In this document: piece after piece, positions 26,131 to 34,507 of the stretch
How the letters are laid out: the number at the start of each line of letters is the position of its first letter
How positions within the stretch are numbered: the first letter of the stretch is position 1
Assembly (NCBI RefSeq): GCF_023242315.1
Contig: NZ_JALLIY010000008.1
Coordinates: 186,001 to 250,000 of the forward strand
DNA length: 64,000 nt
Reading direction: 5' to 3'
Source: Pseudomonas sp. MWU13-2105
Lineage (GTDB): Bacteria; Pseudomonadota; Gammaproteobacteria; Pseudomonadales; Pseudomonadaceae
The notes under the pieces: generated by a model
What the model was told of the DNA's origin: nothing
Databases searched by the model: none
Seen by the model: the letters and a program-made list of their open reading frames with translations, nothing else
Position numbers and translations under genes: made by a program

Positions 26131-27580
26131 ACTGCGCCGGCGCCTGCCGGTTCCGCGCTCGCTGCTCGGGCGGATGTTGCTGCTGACCCTGCTGGCGGTG
26201 TTGATCGCGCAGACGCTGTCCAGCGTGATCTGGCTCTCGCAGTTGCGCGCGACGCAGCTTGAAGGCCTGGTCACCAGCGCCCGCAGCCTGGCGCACTCGA
26301 TGACCGCCAGTGTCAGCTACCTGCGCTCGTTGCCGCTGGCCTATCGCCCGCTGGTGCTCGATCAATTGCGCAGCATGGGCGGCACGCGGTTCGTCGTCAC
26401 CCTCAATGACAAACCCCTGGATATGCGCCTGCTGCCGGCCACGCCGCGCAAGACCGCGGTGCTCGACGCGGTGCACGAGGTGCTGCGCCAGGCGCTGGGC
26501 AACGAGGTGGATATCTCGGTGCAATTCGTCAGCCCCGACGACCTGCGGATCTTCAACGGTGGCTTGAAACTCGACGAACTGCCACGTTCCTGGGCCCACT
26601 ACGCGTTGACCCTGGAGCCGGTCAATCCGCCGGTGCTGGTGACGCAGATCCAGATGTCCCCCGGCGAATGGCTGTATATCGCCTCGTTGCTGCCGGAGCC
26701 CTACACCAGCCTCGAAGAGGAAGGCCTGCCGTCCCAGCAGGTGTGGTTTATCGTCCTCACCAGCAGTTTCCTGCTGTTGTTCATCGGCCTCCTGGTGCAT
26801 TGGCAGAGTCGGCCCCTCAAACGCCTGGCGCGGGCGGCGCGAGACATGTCCCTGGGCGATGCGCAGGTACGGCCGGTGGCTGAGGGCGGCGGCAGCGAAG
26901 TGGTGGAGGTGGGGCGCGCGTTCAACGCCATGCGCGAGCGCATCAGCCGGTACCTGACCGAGCGCAGCCAATTGTTCAGCGCCATTTCCCATGATTTGCG
27001 CACACCCATCACCCGCCTGCGCCTGCGGGTCGAGTTGCTGGAGGACGAAAAACTGCAATACAAGTTCGGCCGCGACCTCGACGAGCTGGAGATGCTGGTC
27101 AAGGGCGCACTGCAATGCGTGAAGGACACGGATATCCACGAGAACATCGAGCCGGTGGACCTCAACCACGCCCTCGATTGCCTGATCGAACCCTACCTGC
27201 CGCCCAATGGCAACGGTCGGGTCACGCTGGACGGCCGCGCCAATGCGGCCTTTTCCGGCAAACCACTGGCGCTGCGGCGCTGCATGGGCAACCTGATCGA
27301 CAACGCCCTCAAGTATGGTGACAAGGCCCACCTGCATATCGAGGACGACGACGAGGCCTTTGTGCTGCATGTCGATGACGAAGGTCCCGGGGTGCCCGAG
27401 CAGCGCCTGGAGCAGGTGTTCGAACCGCATTTTCGCTTGTCCGGCCAGCAGCAGGGCTACGGCCTGGGGTTGGGCATCGCGCGCAATATCGCCCACAGCC
27501 ATGGCGGCGAAGTGAGCCTGCAGAACCTGCGCGACGGCGGGCTGCGGGTTACTTTGTACTTGCCGCGAAATGCCGACTGA
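26120..27580 (+). CDS. gtrS: Sensor histidine kinase partner of GltR
   Basis: 486 residues. TM1 about 18-40 (LGRMLLLTLLAVLIAQTLSSVIWL), a periplasmic sensor domain about 42-205, TM2 about 208-228 (VWFIVLTSSFLLLFIGLLVHW), HAMP, then the kinase core: His291 in FSAISHDLRTPITRLRLR, N-box GNLIDNALKYGD, and G-boxes DDEGPGVPE and GYGLGLGIARNIA. The periplasmic sensor of GtrS binds 2-ketogluconate and 6-phosphogluconate in P. aeruginosa. Cotranslated with gltR. Its 3' end overlaps the convergent AP2-like gene by 32 bases. Confidence 0.92.
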   Translation: MLSELRRRLPVPRSLLGRMLLLTLLAVLIAQTLSSVIWLSQLRATQLEGLVTSARSLAHSMTASVSYLRSLPLAYRPLVLDQLRSMGGTRFVVTLNDKPLDMRLLPATPRKTAVLDAVHEVLRQALGNEVDISVQFVSPDDLRIFNGGLKLDELPRSWAHYALTLEPVNPPVLVTQIQMSPGEWLYIASLLPEPYTSLEEEGLPSQQVWFIVLTSSFLLLFIGLLVHWQSRPLKRLARAARDMSLGDAQVRPVAEGGGSEVVEVGRAFNAMRERISRYLTERSQLFSAISHDLRTPITRLRLRVELLEDEKLQYKFGRDLDELEMLVKGALQCVKDTDIHENIEPVDLNHALDCLIEPYLPPNGNGRVTLDGRANAAFSGKPLALRRCMGNLIDNALKYGDKAHLHIEDDDEAFVLHVDDEGPGVPEQRLEQVFEPHFRLSGQQQGYGLGLGIARNIAHSHGGEVSLQNLRDGGLRVTLYLPRNAD

Positions 27581-28193
27581 TCGACAGGAGCGCCTGTTCC
27601 GCACTGATGTTCAGCGCTGGCTCGAACGGCTCTGGCGTGAGGATATCGGCTGAGGCCGGCGCTTCCCGCGGTCGGGCCATGGCGGCGCGGATGCGGTGTT
27701 CGCGCACGCGGTTGTTGCTCTGGCTGAAGTAGCGTTGCAAGGCTTCCATCGCCTGTTCGTAGGGCTCGCCGCACAAGGCCAGCTGGCGTTCGCGCTCATG
27801 CAGCGCCAGGCGCTTGGCCTGTTCTTCGCCGTGGCGGCGGACACTGAAACTGCGGCTCAGGCAGTAGCCATGTATCCGCGTGCTGGCCCGCCAGTAGCCG
27901 GTGTTGTTGGTCTCGACCCGGATCACTCCGGGATGGCCGCTGGTGTTATGGGGCATCAGGCGCTGGCGCTCGGCGTAGCCCAACGAAGGCTGCATTTTCA
28001 GTACCAGGGCGTTGCGGTAGGACTCGGCCATGCTCCGGGCCGCCTCCTCGCCGCCGCATTCGACGAAGCTGAAGACACCGTCCAGGCGAACGCCGCCGCG
28101 CACGACCTCGACCCTCCAGGCACATAACCCTTGCCCGTTGTAGACCGGGAAAATGCAACATTGGCGGGGGGGTCGCAGGTGGGGGGCAACCAT
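27549..28193 (-). CDS. AP2/ERF-like DNA-binding domain protein
   Basis: 214 residues. The central segment (about 80-145), with HNTSGHPGVIRVETNNTGYW and SRSFSVRRHGEEQAKRLALH, fits the bacterial AP2-type pattern NTSG-PGV ... W.A ... SFSV...G...AK.LA, found in homing endonuclease and integrase DNA-binding modules. No nuclease motif is visible. A coiled, charged C-terminal part follows (SQSNNRVREHRIRAAMARP). The ATG at 28193 has an ideal AGGAGGTG site. It converges on gtrS with a 32-base overlap. I recognise similar stand-alone proteins in Pseudomonas but no established role; a nucleic-acid-binding function is an inference. Confidence 0.75.
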   Translation of the reverse strand: MVAPHLRPPRQCCIFPVYNGQGLCAWRVEVVRGGVRLDGVFSFVECGGEEAARSMAESYRNALVLKMQPSLGYAERQRLMPHNTSGHPGVIRVETNNTGYWRASTRIHGYCLSRSFSVRRHGEEQAKRLALHERERQLALCGEPYEQAMEALQRYFSQSNNRVREHRIRAAMARPREAPASADILTPEPFEPALNISAEQALLSISRHFAASTK

Positions 28194-28401
28194 GGATCAC
28201 ACCTCCTGATGGGCGCTCGACCGGCGCACCTGAAATGAAGAAGTGCAGCAGATTCGCCGAAGTAAAGGAGCGCTTCAATGTGGGAAAAGACGTTAGGGAT
28301 CGCTCCTACATTGGAAAGGGAAACGACTTATTCAGCAATTTTCCTACCCTGCAAAGCCTGGGGCCGAAGGATGCTGCCTTGATGGTTTTGTCACTGGTTT
28401 G

Positions 28402-28455
28402 TGACATTTGCGCGGGGCTTCGTGACCTGGCTGCGTGGGATGGCTGGCTAGAATC
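28402..28455 (+). promoter_or_regulatory. Promoter block of the AGE isomerase gene, copy of the gtsA promoter
   Basis: TGACATTTGC at 28402, CTTCGT (28418-28423), ACCTG (28425-28429) and a -10 TAGAAT at 28449. The same elements at the same distances lie upstream of gtsA (29958-30011). TGACA and TGACC are 22 bases apart, a spacing typical for OmpR-family direct repeats; no good -35 is present, as at activated promoters. GltR is the obvious candidate. Confidence 0.6.
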
Positions 28456-28510
28456 GCCCGATGACAGGCATTCGCTCCACTGCCGATCAGCCAAGATTGA
28501 ACACGGTCAC

Positions 28511-28585
28511 CTGTAGGCGCTGGCTTGCCAGCGATAGCGATGTCACTTTCACCACCGCCGTCGCTGGTAAGCCAGCTCCTACAGG
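28511..28585. repeat. REPIN, GGCTTGCC-AGCGAT class
   Basis: CTGTAGGCGCTGGCTTGCCA faces GGTAAGCCAGCTCCTACAGG. It separates the promoter block from the isomerase start. Confidence 0.82.
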
Positions 28586-28658
28586 GAGGGCGATGTTTTC
28601 AAAGTCGCATTTCCTTATTTGACGGCCTTGGGAGTGCGCCTTGTCTTTTGATCCTGAC

Positions 28659-28666
28659 AACAAGAA
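28659..28666 (+). promoter_or_regulatory. Hfq/Crc-type motif at the isomerase ribosome site
   Basis: AACAAGAA, 11 bases before the ATG and overlapping AAAGG. The leader ACAACAAGAAAGGTACT (17 bases) is identical to that of gtsA. Confidence 0.6.
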
Positions 28667-28676
28667 AGGTACTCGG

Positions 28677-29960
28677 ATGAACACCCTTGAACTGCCCTTC
28701 AGCAGTTGGCTCAATGCCCCGGCTCATCGTGCCTGGTTGCTCGCCGAAGGCCGGCGATTGCTGGCGTTTGCCAAGGCTTCACGCCTGGCCGAAGGTTTCG
28801 GTAACCTCGACGAGCGCGGGCAACTGGCGGACGGGGCCATGGCCGAAACCATGAACACCGCACGCATGACCCACAGTTTCGCCATGGCGCATATCCAGGG
28901 GATTCCCGGTTGCCTGGGGCTGGTCGATCACGGTGTCGCCGCCCTCTGGGGCCCGTTGCACGATACCACCCACGGCGGTTGGTATGCGGCACCTGATCAC
29001 CGCGACGGCAACAGCGGCAAGGCCGCCTACCTGCACGCTTTTGTCGCCCTGGCCGCGAGTTCCGCGGTGGTCGCCGGCAGTGCCGATGCGCCGCGCTTGC
29101 TGGCCGAAGCGATCCGTGTGCTCGAGACGCATTTCTGGAGCGAGGAGGAGGGCACCCTGCGTGAATCCTTCGCCCGCGATTGGCAGCAGGAAGAGGCCTA
29201 TCGTGGCGCCAACAGCAATATGCACGGTACCGAGGCCTTTCTCGCCCTGGCCGATGTCACCGGTGACAGTCGCTGGCTGGATCGCGCGCTGCGCATCGTC
29301 GAGCGGGTGATCCACACTCACGCCGCCGCCAACGATTTCATGGTCATCGAGCACTTCGACCGCCAGTGGCAACCCTTGCGCGAGTACAACCACGACAGCC
29401 CGGCGGACGGCTTCCGCCCTTATGGCACCACGCCAGGTCACGGCTTCGAGTGGGCGCGGCTGGTCTTGCACCTGGAGGCCGCACGCCGCCAGGCCGGCCT
29501 GTCCACCCCCGACTGGCTGCTGGACGATGCCCGTGGCTTGTTCGACAGCGCCTGTCGTCACGGCTGGCACACCGATGGGCTGCCAGGCATCGTCTACACG
29601 CTGGACTGGGACAATCGCCCGGTGGTCCGCCAGCGCCTGCACTGGACCCATGCCGAAGCCAGCGCCACGGCCGCCGCCTTGCTCCGGCGTACCGGAGAGG
29701 CGCAGTACGAAGCCTGGTATCGACGCTTCTGGGATTTCATCGAGGTGCACTTCGTCGATCAGACGCTGGGCAGCTGGCATCACGAACTGGATGAGCACAA
29801 TCGGCCCGATGCGAAGATCTGGGGCGGCAAACCCGACCTCTATCATGCCTATCAAGCGGTGCTGCTTCCGGGCCTGCCACTCACTCCGAGCCTGGCGAGC
29901 GCTCTGGCCCGGCAATCTCAGGCTGATCCCGGCAACGAAAACCATGTAACCATGCGGTGA
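28677..29960 (+). CDS. AGE-family sugar epimerase/isomerase, probable D-mannose isomerase
   Basis: 427 residues, (alpha/alpha)6-barrel family of N-acylglucosamine 2-epimerase and YihS. Segments NTARMTHSFAMAHIQGIPG, HGGWYAAPD, NSNMHGTEAFLAL, TPGHGFEWARLVLHLE and HWTHAEASATAAAL carry the histidine and arginine residues expected of aldose-ketose isomerases. Pseudomonas members convert mannose to fructose. The ATG at 28677 (MNTLELPFSSW) follows AAAGG. Only about 100 bases separate it from gtsA and it shares a promoter copy and leader with it, so it probably isomerises a sugar (mannose) brought in by the Gts transporter. Confidence 0.85.
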   Translation: MNTLELPFSSWLNAPAHRAWLLAEGRRLLAFAKASRLAEGFGNLDERGQLADGAMAETMNTARMTHSFAMAHIQGIPGCLGLVDHGVAALWGPLHDTTHGGWYAAPDHRDGNSGKAAYLHAFVALAASSAVVAGSADAPRLLAEAIRVLETHFWSEEEGTLRESFARDWQQEEAYRGANSNMHGTEAFLALADVTGDSRWLDRALRIVERVIHTHAAANDFMVIEHFDRQWQPLREYNHDSPADGFRPYGTTPGHGFEWARLVLHLEAARRQAGLSTPDWLLDDARGLFDSACRHGWHTDGLPGIVYTLDWDNRPVVRQRLHWTHAEASATAAALLRRTGEAQYEAWYRRFWDFIEVHFVDQTLGSWHHELDEHNRPDAKIWGGKPDLYHAYQAVLLPGLPLTPSLASALARQSQADPGNENHVTMR

Positions 29961-30011
29961 CATTTGCACGTCCCTTCGTTACCTGCGAGGGGCCTTGCCT
30001 TGACTAGAATC
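29958..30011 (+). promoter_or_regulatory. gtsABCD promoter block
   Basis: TGACATTTGC at 29958, CTTCGT (29974-29979), ACCTG (29981-29985) and TAGAAT at 30005; distance from TGACA to TAGAAT is 47 bases, as in the isomerase promoter. It begins over the stop codon of the isomerase gene. Probable GltR target. Confidence 0.6.
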
Positions 30012-30043
30012 CCATGCAGCGCAAGCACCAGACTTGCATGCAT

Positions 30044-30054
30044 AACAACAAGAA
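30044..30054 (+). promoter_or_regulatory. Hfq/Crc-type motif at the gtsA ribosome site
   Basis: AACAACAAGAA holds two overlapping AANAANAA matches (30044-30051, 30047-30054) just before AAAGG and the gtsA ATG. Confidence 0.65.
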
Positions 30055-30065
30055 AGGTACTACAG

Positions 30066-31352
30066 ATGAATTCGATTTCCCGCCTCGCCGCTGTCGTTTC
30101 TCTCGCCTCGTTGTTTCCCCTAAGCGCTCTTGCCGCCGACTCGAAAGGGTCCGTGGAAGTTGTCCATTGGTGGACTTCCGGTGGTGAAAAAGCCGCGGTC
30201 GATGTCCTGAAAGCCCAAGTTGAAAAAGACGGCTTCACCTGGAAAGACGGCGCTGTAGCCGGCGGCGGCGGTGCCACTGCCATGACCGTGCTCAAGAGTC
30301 GCGCCGTAGCCGGCAACCCACCGGGTGTCGCGCAGATCAAAGGCCCGGATATCCAGGAGTGGGCGTCCACCGGGCTGCTCGACACCGACGTCCTGAAAGG
30401 TGTCGCCAAAGAAGAGAAGTGGGACAGCCTGCTCGACAAGAAAGTCTCCGATACCGTGAAGTTCAACGGTGATTACGTGGCCGTGCCGGTGAATATCCAC
30501 CGCGTCAACTGGTTGTGGATCAACCCGGCAGTCTTCAAGAAAGCCGGTATCGAAAAAGCACCAACCACCCTCGAGGAATTCTACGCTGCCGGCGACAAGC
30601 TCAAGGCGGCTGGCTTCATTGCGCTTGCCCACGGCGGTCAGCCTTGGCAGGACAGCACGGTTTTCGAAGCCGTGGTGTTGTCGGTCATGGGCGTTGATGG
30701 CTACAAGAAAGCCCTGGTCGACCTGGACAACGCCAGCCTGACCGGTCCGGAAATGGTCAAGGCGCTGACCGAACTGAAGAAAGTCGCGACCTATATGGAT
30801 GTCGATGGCAAAGGCCAGGACTGGAACCTGGAAGCGGCCAAGGTCATCAACGGCAAGGCCGGCATGCAGATCATGGGTGACTGGGCCAAGAGCGAGTGGA
30901 CAGCGGCCAAGAAAGTCGCCGGCAAGGACTACGAATGCGTAGCCTTCCCGGGCACCGAAAAAGCCTTCACTTACAACATCGACTCCCTGGCGGTGTTCAA
31001 GCAGAAAGACAAGGGCACCGCGGCGGGCCAGCAGGACATCGCCAAGGTCGTCCTGGGTGAGAACTTCCAGAAAGTCTTCAGCATCAACAAAGGCTCGATC
31101 CCGGTTCGCAACGACATGCTCCATGAAATGGACAAGCTCGGCTTCGACGGGTGCGCGCAGAAAGCGGCCAAGGACTTCCTGGACGATGCCAAGACTGGCG
31201 GCCTGCAACCGAGCATGGCGCACAACATGGCGACCACGCTGGCGGTACAGGGTGCGTTCTTTGACGTAGTGACCAACTACATCAACGACCCGAAAGCCGA
31301 CCCGGCCGATGCCGCCAAGAAACTCGGCGCGGCGGTCAAGTCCGCCAAGTAA
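30066..31352 (+). CDS. gtsA: Glucose/mannose ABC transporter, periplasmic binding protein
   Basis: 428 residues with a Sec signal peptide ([23 protein letters not shown], cleavage before ADS). Family 1 solute-binding protein; [20 protein letters not shown] is the mature N-terminus of glucose-binding proteins. It captures glucose in the periplasm and hands it to GtsBC. The ATG at 30066 is chosen because the signal peptide starts there and AAAGG precedes it. First gene of gtsABCD; a hairpin follows its stop, before gtsB. Confidence 0.96.
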   Translation: MNSISRLAAVVSLASLFPLSALAADSKGSVEVVHWWTSGGEKAAVDVLKAQVEKDGFTWKDGAVAGGGGATAMTVLKSRAVAGNPPGVAQIKGPDIQEWASTGLLDTDVLKGVAKEEKWDSLLDKKVSDTVKFNGDYVAVPVNIHRVNWLWINPAVFKKAGIEKAPTTLEEFYAAGDKLKAAGFIALAHGGQPWQDSTVFEAVVLSVMGVDGYKKALVDLDNASLTGPEMVKALTELKKVATYMDVDGKGQDWNLEAAKVINGKAGMQIMGDWAKSEWTAAKKVAGKDYECVAFPGTEKAFTYNIDSLAVFKQKDKGTAAGQQDIAKVVLGENFQKVFSINKGSIPVRNDMLHEMDKLGFDGCAQKAAKDFLDDAKTGGLQPSMAHNMATTLAVQGAFFDVVTNYINDPKADPADAAKKLGAAVKSAK

Positions 31353-31365
31353 CTTTCAGCACCCT

Positions 31366-31391
31366 GTAGGAGCTGGCTTGCCGGCTCCCAC
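31366..31391 (+). repeat. REP-derived hairpin between gtsA and gtsB
   Basis: GGAGCTGGC-TT-GCCGGCTCC forms a nearly perfect stem with flanking GTA/CAC. A single REP unit in the intergenic gap of a binding-protein operon could protect gtsA mRNA, as the malE-malF REP does in E. coli. Confidence 0.65.
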
Positions 31392-31435
31392 AAGGGATCT
31401 GCATGTAGTCCCTTTTCCCTGTAGTGGATTTTCCC

Positions 31436-32344
31436 ATGAGTTCTGTTGCTGTGTTCAGCAAAGCCTCGCCGTTCGATGCATTGCAGCGCTGGCTACCCAA
31501 ACTGGTGCTGGCGCCCAGCATGTTTATCGTCCTGGTGGGCTTCTATGGCTACATCCTGTGGACGTTCGTATTGTCGTTCACCAACTCGACTTTCCTGCCG
31601 TCCTATAAATGGGTCGGCCTGGCGCAATACGCGCGCTTGTTCGACAACGACCGTTGGTGGGTGGCGAGCAAGAACCTGGCGCTGTTCGGCGGCTTGTTCA
31701 TCGGCGTCACCCTGGTGATCGGCGTGCTGCTGGCGGTGTTCCTCGACCAGCGCATCCGTCGCGAAGGTTTTATCCGCACCATTTACCTGTATCCGATGGC
31801 GCTCTCGATGATCGTCACCGGTACCGCCTGGAAATGGCTGCTCAACCCGGGCATGGGCCTGGACAAACTGCTGCGTGACTGGGGCTGGGAAGGCTTCCGC
31901 CTGGACTGGCTGATCGACCCGGATCGCGTGGTCTATTGCCTGGTGATCGCGGCAGTCTGGCAAGCCTCGGGGTTCATCATGGCGATGTTCCTGGCCGGCC
32001 TGCGCGGTGTCGATCAATCGATCATCCGTGCCGCCCAGATCGATGGCGCGAGCATGCCGAAGATCTACTGGAAAGTGGTGCTGCCGAGCCTGCGTCCGGT
32101 GTTCTTCAGTGCGGTGATGATCCTGGCGCACATCGCGATCAAGAGTTTCGACCTGGTCGCGGCGATGACCGCCGGTGGCCCGGGCTACTCGTCCGACCTG
32201 CCCGCCATGTTCATGTACTCCTTCACCTTCAGTCGCGGCCAGATGGGCATGGGCTCGGCCAGTGCGATTCTGATGCTCGGTGCGATTCTCGCGATCATCG
32301 TGCCTTACCTGTACTCCGAGCTGAGGACCAAGCGTCATGACTAG
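31436..32344 (+). CDS. gtsB: Glucose ABC transporter permease (MalF type)
   Basis: 302 residues, about six membrane helices (for example LVLAPSMFIVLVGFYGYILWTFVLSF near 28-53). The coupling loop EAA motif is visible as IIRAAQIDGASMPKIYWKVVLPSLRPVF. With GtsC it forms the inner-membrane channel. The ATG at 31436 (MSSVAVFSK) has no clear ribosome site; a GTG four codons upstream is not better. It should be translated less than gtsA, which fits transporter stoichiometry. The 3' end overlaps gtsC by eight bases. Confidence 0.94.
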   Translation: MSSVAVFSKASPFDALQRWLPKLVLAPSMFIVLVGFYGYILWTFVLSFTNSTFLPSYKWVGLAQYARLFDNDRWWVASKNLALFGGLFIGVTLVIGVLLAVFLDQRIRREGFIRTIYLYPMALSMIVTGTAWKWLLNPGMGLDKLLRDWGWEGFRLDWLIDPDRVVYCLVIAAVWQASGFIMAMFLAGLRGVDQSIIRAAQIDGASMPKIYWKVVLPSLRPVFFSAVMILAHIAIKSFDLVAAMTAGGPGYSSDLPAMFMYSFTFSRGQMGMGSASAILMLGAILAIIVPYLYSELRTKRHD

Positions 32345-33182
32345 TCTCGCCCACAAACCGACTATCAGCCTGAGTCGCATCGCCATCTACGCGGTGCTGA
32401 TACTCGCCGTGCTGCTCTATCTGGTACCGCTGGTGGTCATGCTGTTGACCAGCTTCAAGTCACCGGAAGACATCAGTACCGGCAACCTGCTGAGCTGGCC
32501 GACGGTGATTACCGACATCGGCTGGATCAAGGCCTGGGCCACGGTCAACGGCTACTTCTGGAACTCGATCAAGATCACCGTGCCAGCGGTGCTGATCTCC
32601 ACCGCCATCGGTGCGTTGAACGGCTATGTGCTGTCGATGTGGCGCTTCCGTGGTTCGCAGTTGTTCTTCGGCCTGTTGCTGTTCGGCTGCTTCCTGCCGT
32701 TCCAGACCGTGCTGCTGCCGGCCTCGTTCACCCTCGGCAAGATGGGCCTGGCCAGTACCACCACCGGCCTGGTGTTCGTGCATATCGTCTACGGCCTGGC
32801 GTTCACCACGCTGTTCTTCCGTAACTACTACGTGAGCATTCCCGATGCGCTGGTCAAGGCGGCACGCCTGGATGGCGCGGGGTTCTTCACCATCTTCCGG
32901 CTGATCATCCTGCCGATGTCGACCCCGATCATCATGGTCTGCCTGATCTGGCAGTTCACCCAGATCTGGAACGACTTCCTCTTCGGCGTGGTGTTCTCCA
33001 GCGGTGATTCGCAGCCGATCACGGTGGCGCTGAACAACTTGGTCAACACCAGTACCGGGGTCAAGGAATACAACGTTGATATGGCAGCGGCGATGATCGC
33101 CGGGCTGCCGACCCTGCTGGTCTATGTGGTCGCAGGCAAGTATTTCGTGCGCGGGCTGACGGCCGGCGCAGTCAAGGGGTAA
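32337..33182 (+). CDS. gtsC: Glucose ABC transporter permease (MalG type)
   Basis: 281 residues with six predicted helices. The EAA loop reads ALVKAARLDGAGFFTIFRLIILPMSTP. Starts MTSLAHKPTISLSRIAIYAV and overlaps the end of gtsB, so it is translationally coupled. It pairs with GtsB in the inner membrane. The stop lies three bases before the gtsD start. Confidence 0.95.
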   Translation: MTSLAHKPTISLSRIAIYAVLILAVLLYLVPLVVMLLTSFKSPEDISTGNLLSWPTVITDIGWIKAWATVNGYFWNSIKITVPAVLISTAIGALNGYVLSMWRFRGSQLFFGLLLFGCFLPFQTVLLPASFTLGKMGLASTTTGLVFVHIVYGLAFTTLFFRNYYVSIPDALVKAARLDGAGFFTIFRLIILPMSTPIIMVCLIWQFTQIWNDFLFGVVFSSGDSQPITVALNNLVNTSTGVKEYNVDMAAAMIAGLPTLLVYVVAGKYFVRGLTAGAVKG

Positions 33183-33184
33183 TC

Positions 33185-34345
33185 ATGGCAACGCTCGAAC
33201 TTCGCAATGTAAACAAGACCTATGGCGCCGGCCTGCCGGACACCCTGAAGAACATCGAACTGTCGATCTCGGACGGCGAGTTCCTGATCCTGGTGGGGCC
33301 TTCGGGCTGTGGCAAGTCGACGCTGATGAACTGCATCGCCGGCCTGGAGAACATCACCGGCGGCGCGATCATGATCGATGACCAGGATGTCAGCGGCATG
33401 AGTCCTAAGGATCGTGACATCGCCATGGTGTTCCAGTCCTATGCGCTGTACCCGACCATGAGCGTGCGCGAGAACATCGAGTTCGGTCTGAAAATCCGCA
33501 AGATGAGCCAGTCGGCCATCGACGAGGAAGTCGCGCGGGTCGCCAAGCTGCTGCAGATCGAACACTTGCTCAACCGCAAGCCCGGCCAGCTGTCCGGTGG
33601 CCAGCAACAGCGCGTGGCCATGGGCCGTGCCCTGGCGCGGCGGCCGAAGATCTACCTGTTCGACGAACCGCTGTCCAACCTCGACGCCAAGCTGCGGGTC
33701 GAGATGCGCACCGAAATGAAACTGATGCACCAGCGCCTGAAAACCACCACGGTCTACGTGACCCACGACCAGATCGAAGCCATGACCCTGGGCGACAAGG
33801 TGGCGGTGATGAAGGACGGCATCATCCAGCAGTTCGGCACGCCCAAGCAGATCTACAACGACCCGGCCAACCTGTTTGTCGCCAGCTTCATCGGTTCGCC
33901 GCCGATGAACTTCATCCCCCTGCGCCTGCAACGTCAGGACGGTCGCCTGCTGGCCTTGCTCGACAGCGGCCAGGCCCGTTGCGAGTTGCCGCTGGGCGTG
34001 ACCGACGCCGGTCTGGAAGACCGCGAAATCATCCTTGGCATGCGCCCGGAGCAGATCAGCCTGATGCAGGGCGAGTCCAATGGGCTGCCGAGCATCCGTG
34101 CCGAAGTGCAGGTCACCGAACCGACCGGTCCGGACACCCTGGTGTTCGTCAACCTCAACGGGACCAAGGTCTGCTGCCGCCTGGCGCCGGACGTGGCGCC
34201 GCAGGTCGGCGAAACCCTGACCCTGCAATTCGATCCGGCCAAGGTGTTGCTGTTCGATGCCCAGACCGGTGAACGCCTGGGGGTGGTGGCCAAGCCCCAA
34301 GCCCAGGTGCATACCGACAATGTGGCGCAGTTCAAGGGCCGCTGA
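33185..34345 (+). CDS. gtsD: Glucose ABC transporter ATP-binding protein
   Basis: 386 residues. Walker [11 protein letters not shown]-loop [11 protein letters not shown], signature [17 protein letters not shown], Walker [13 protein letters not shown] and H-loop TVYVTHDQ are intact; a C-terminal MalK-like TOBE/OB regulatory region follows from about residue 240. It powers GtsBC. In Pseudomonas such ATPases may serve more than one sugar importer. The gene ends the gts operon; oprB follows after 162 bases with its own leader. Confidence 0.96.
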   Translation: MATLELRNVNKTYGAGLPDTLKNIELSISDGEFLILVGPSGCGKSTLMNCIAGLENITGGAIMIDDQDVSGMSPKDRDIAMVFQSYALYPTMSVRENIEFGLKIRKMSQSAIDEEVARVAKLLQIEHLLNRKPGQLSGGQQQRVAMGRALARRPKIYLFDEPLSNLDAKLRVEMRTEMKLMHQRLKTTTVYVTHDQIEAMTLGDKVAVMKDGIIQQFGTPKQIYNDPANLFVASFIGSPPMNFIPLRLQRQDGRLLALLDSGQARCELPLGVTDAGLEDREIILGMRPEQISLMQGESNGLPSIRAEVQVTEPTGPDTLVFVNLNGTKVCCRLAPDVAPQVGETLTLQFDPAKVLLFDAQTGERLGVVAKPQAQVHTDNVAQFKGR

Positions 34346-34481
34346 TTGTGGCGAGGGTGCTTGCTCCCGCTGGGCCGCGAAACGGCCCTGAAACCTGAGC
34401 ATGGGATGTATCAGGAAAAGCGTCTGCCAAAGAGATTTGACGCATTACAGACGATGTAAACCACGTTTGATAAAAACCGTT

Positions 34482-34492
34482 AATAACAATAA
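34482..34492 (+). promoter_or_regulatory. Hfq/Crc-type motif in the oprB leader
   Basis: AATAACAATAA contains two AANAANAA matches (34482-34489, 34485-34492), 16-26 bases before the ATG and just ahead of the GAGGA ribosome site. Confidence 0.55.
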
Positions 34493-34507
34493 GACGAGGA
34501 TGTAGGG

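Larger units (their letters stand above)
28194..28676. other. 483-base gap upstream of the AGE isomerase gene
   Basis: Contains a promoter block at 28402-28455 that copies the gtsA promoter, a REPIN at 28511-28585, and the isomerase leader. No additional gene seen. Confidence 0.65.
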
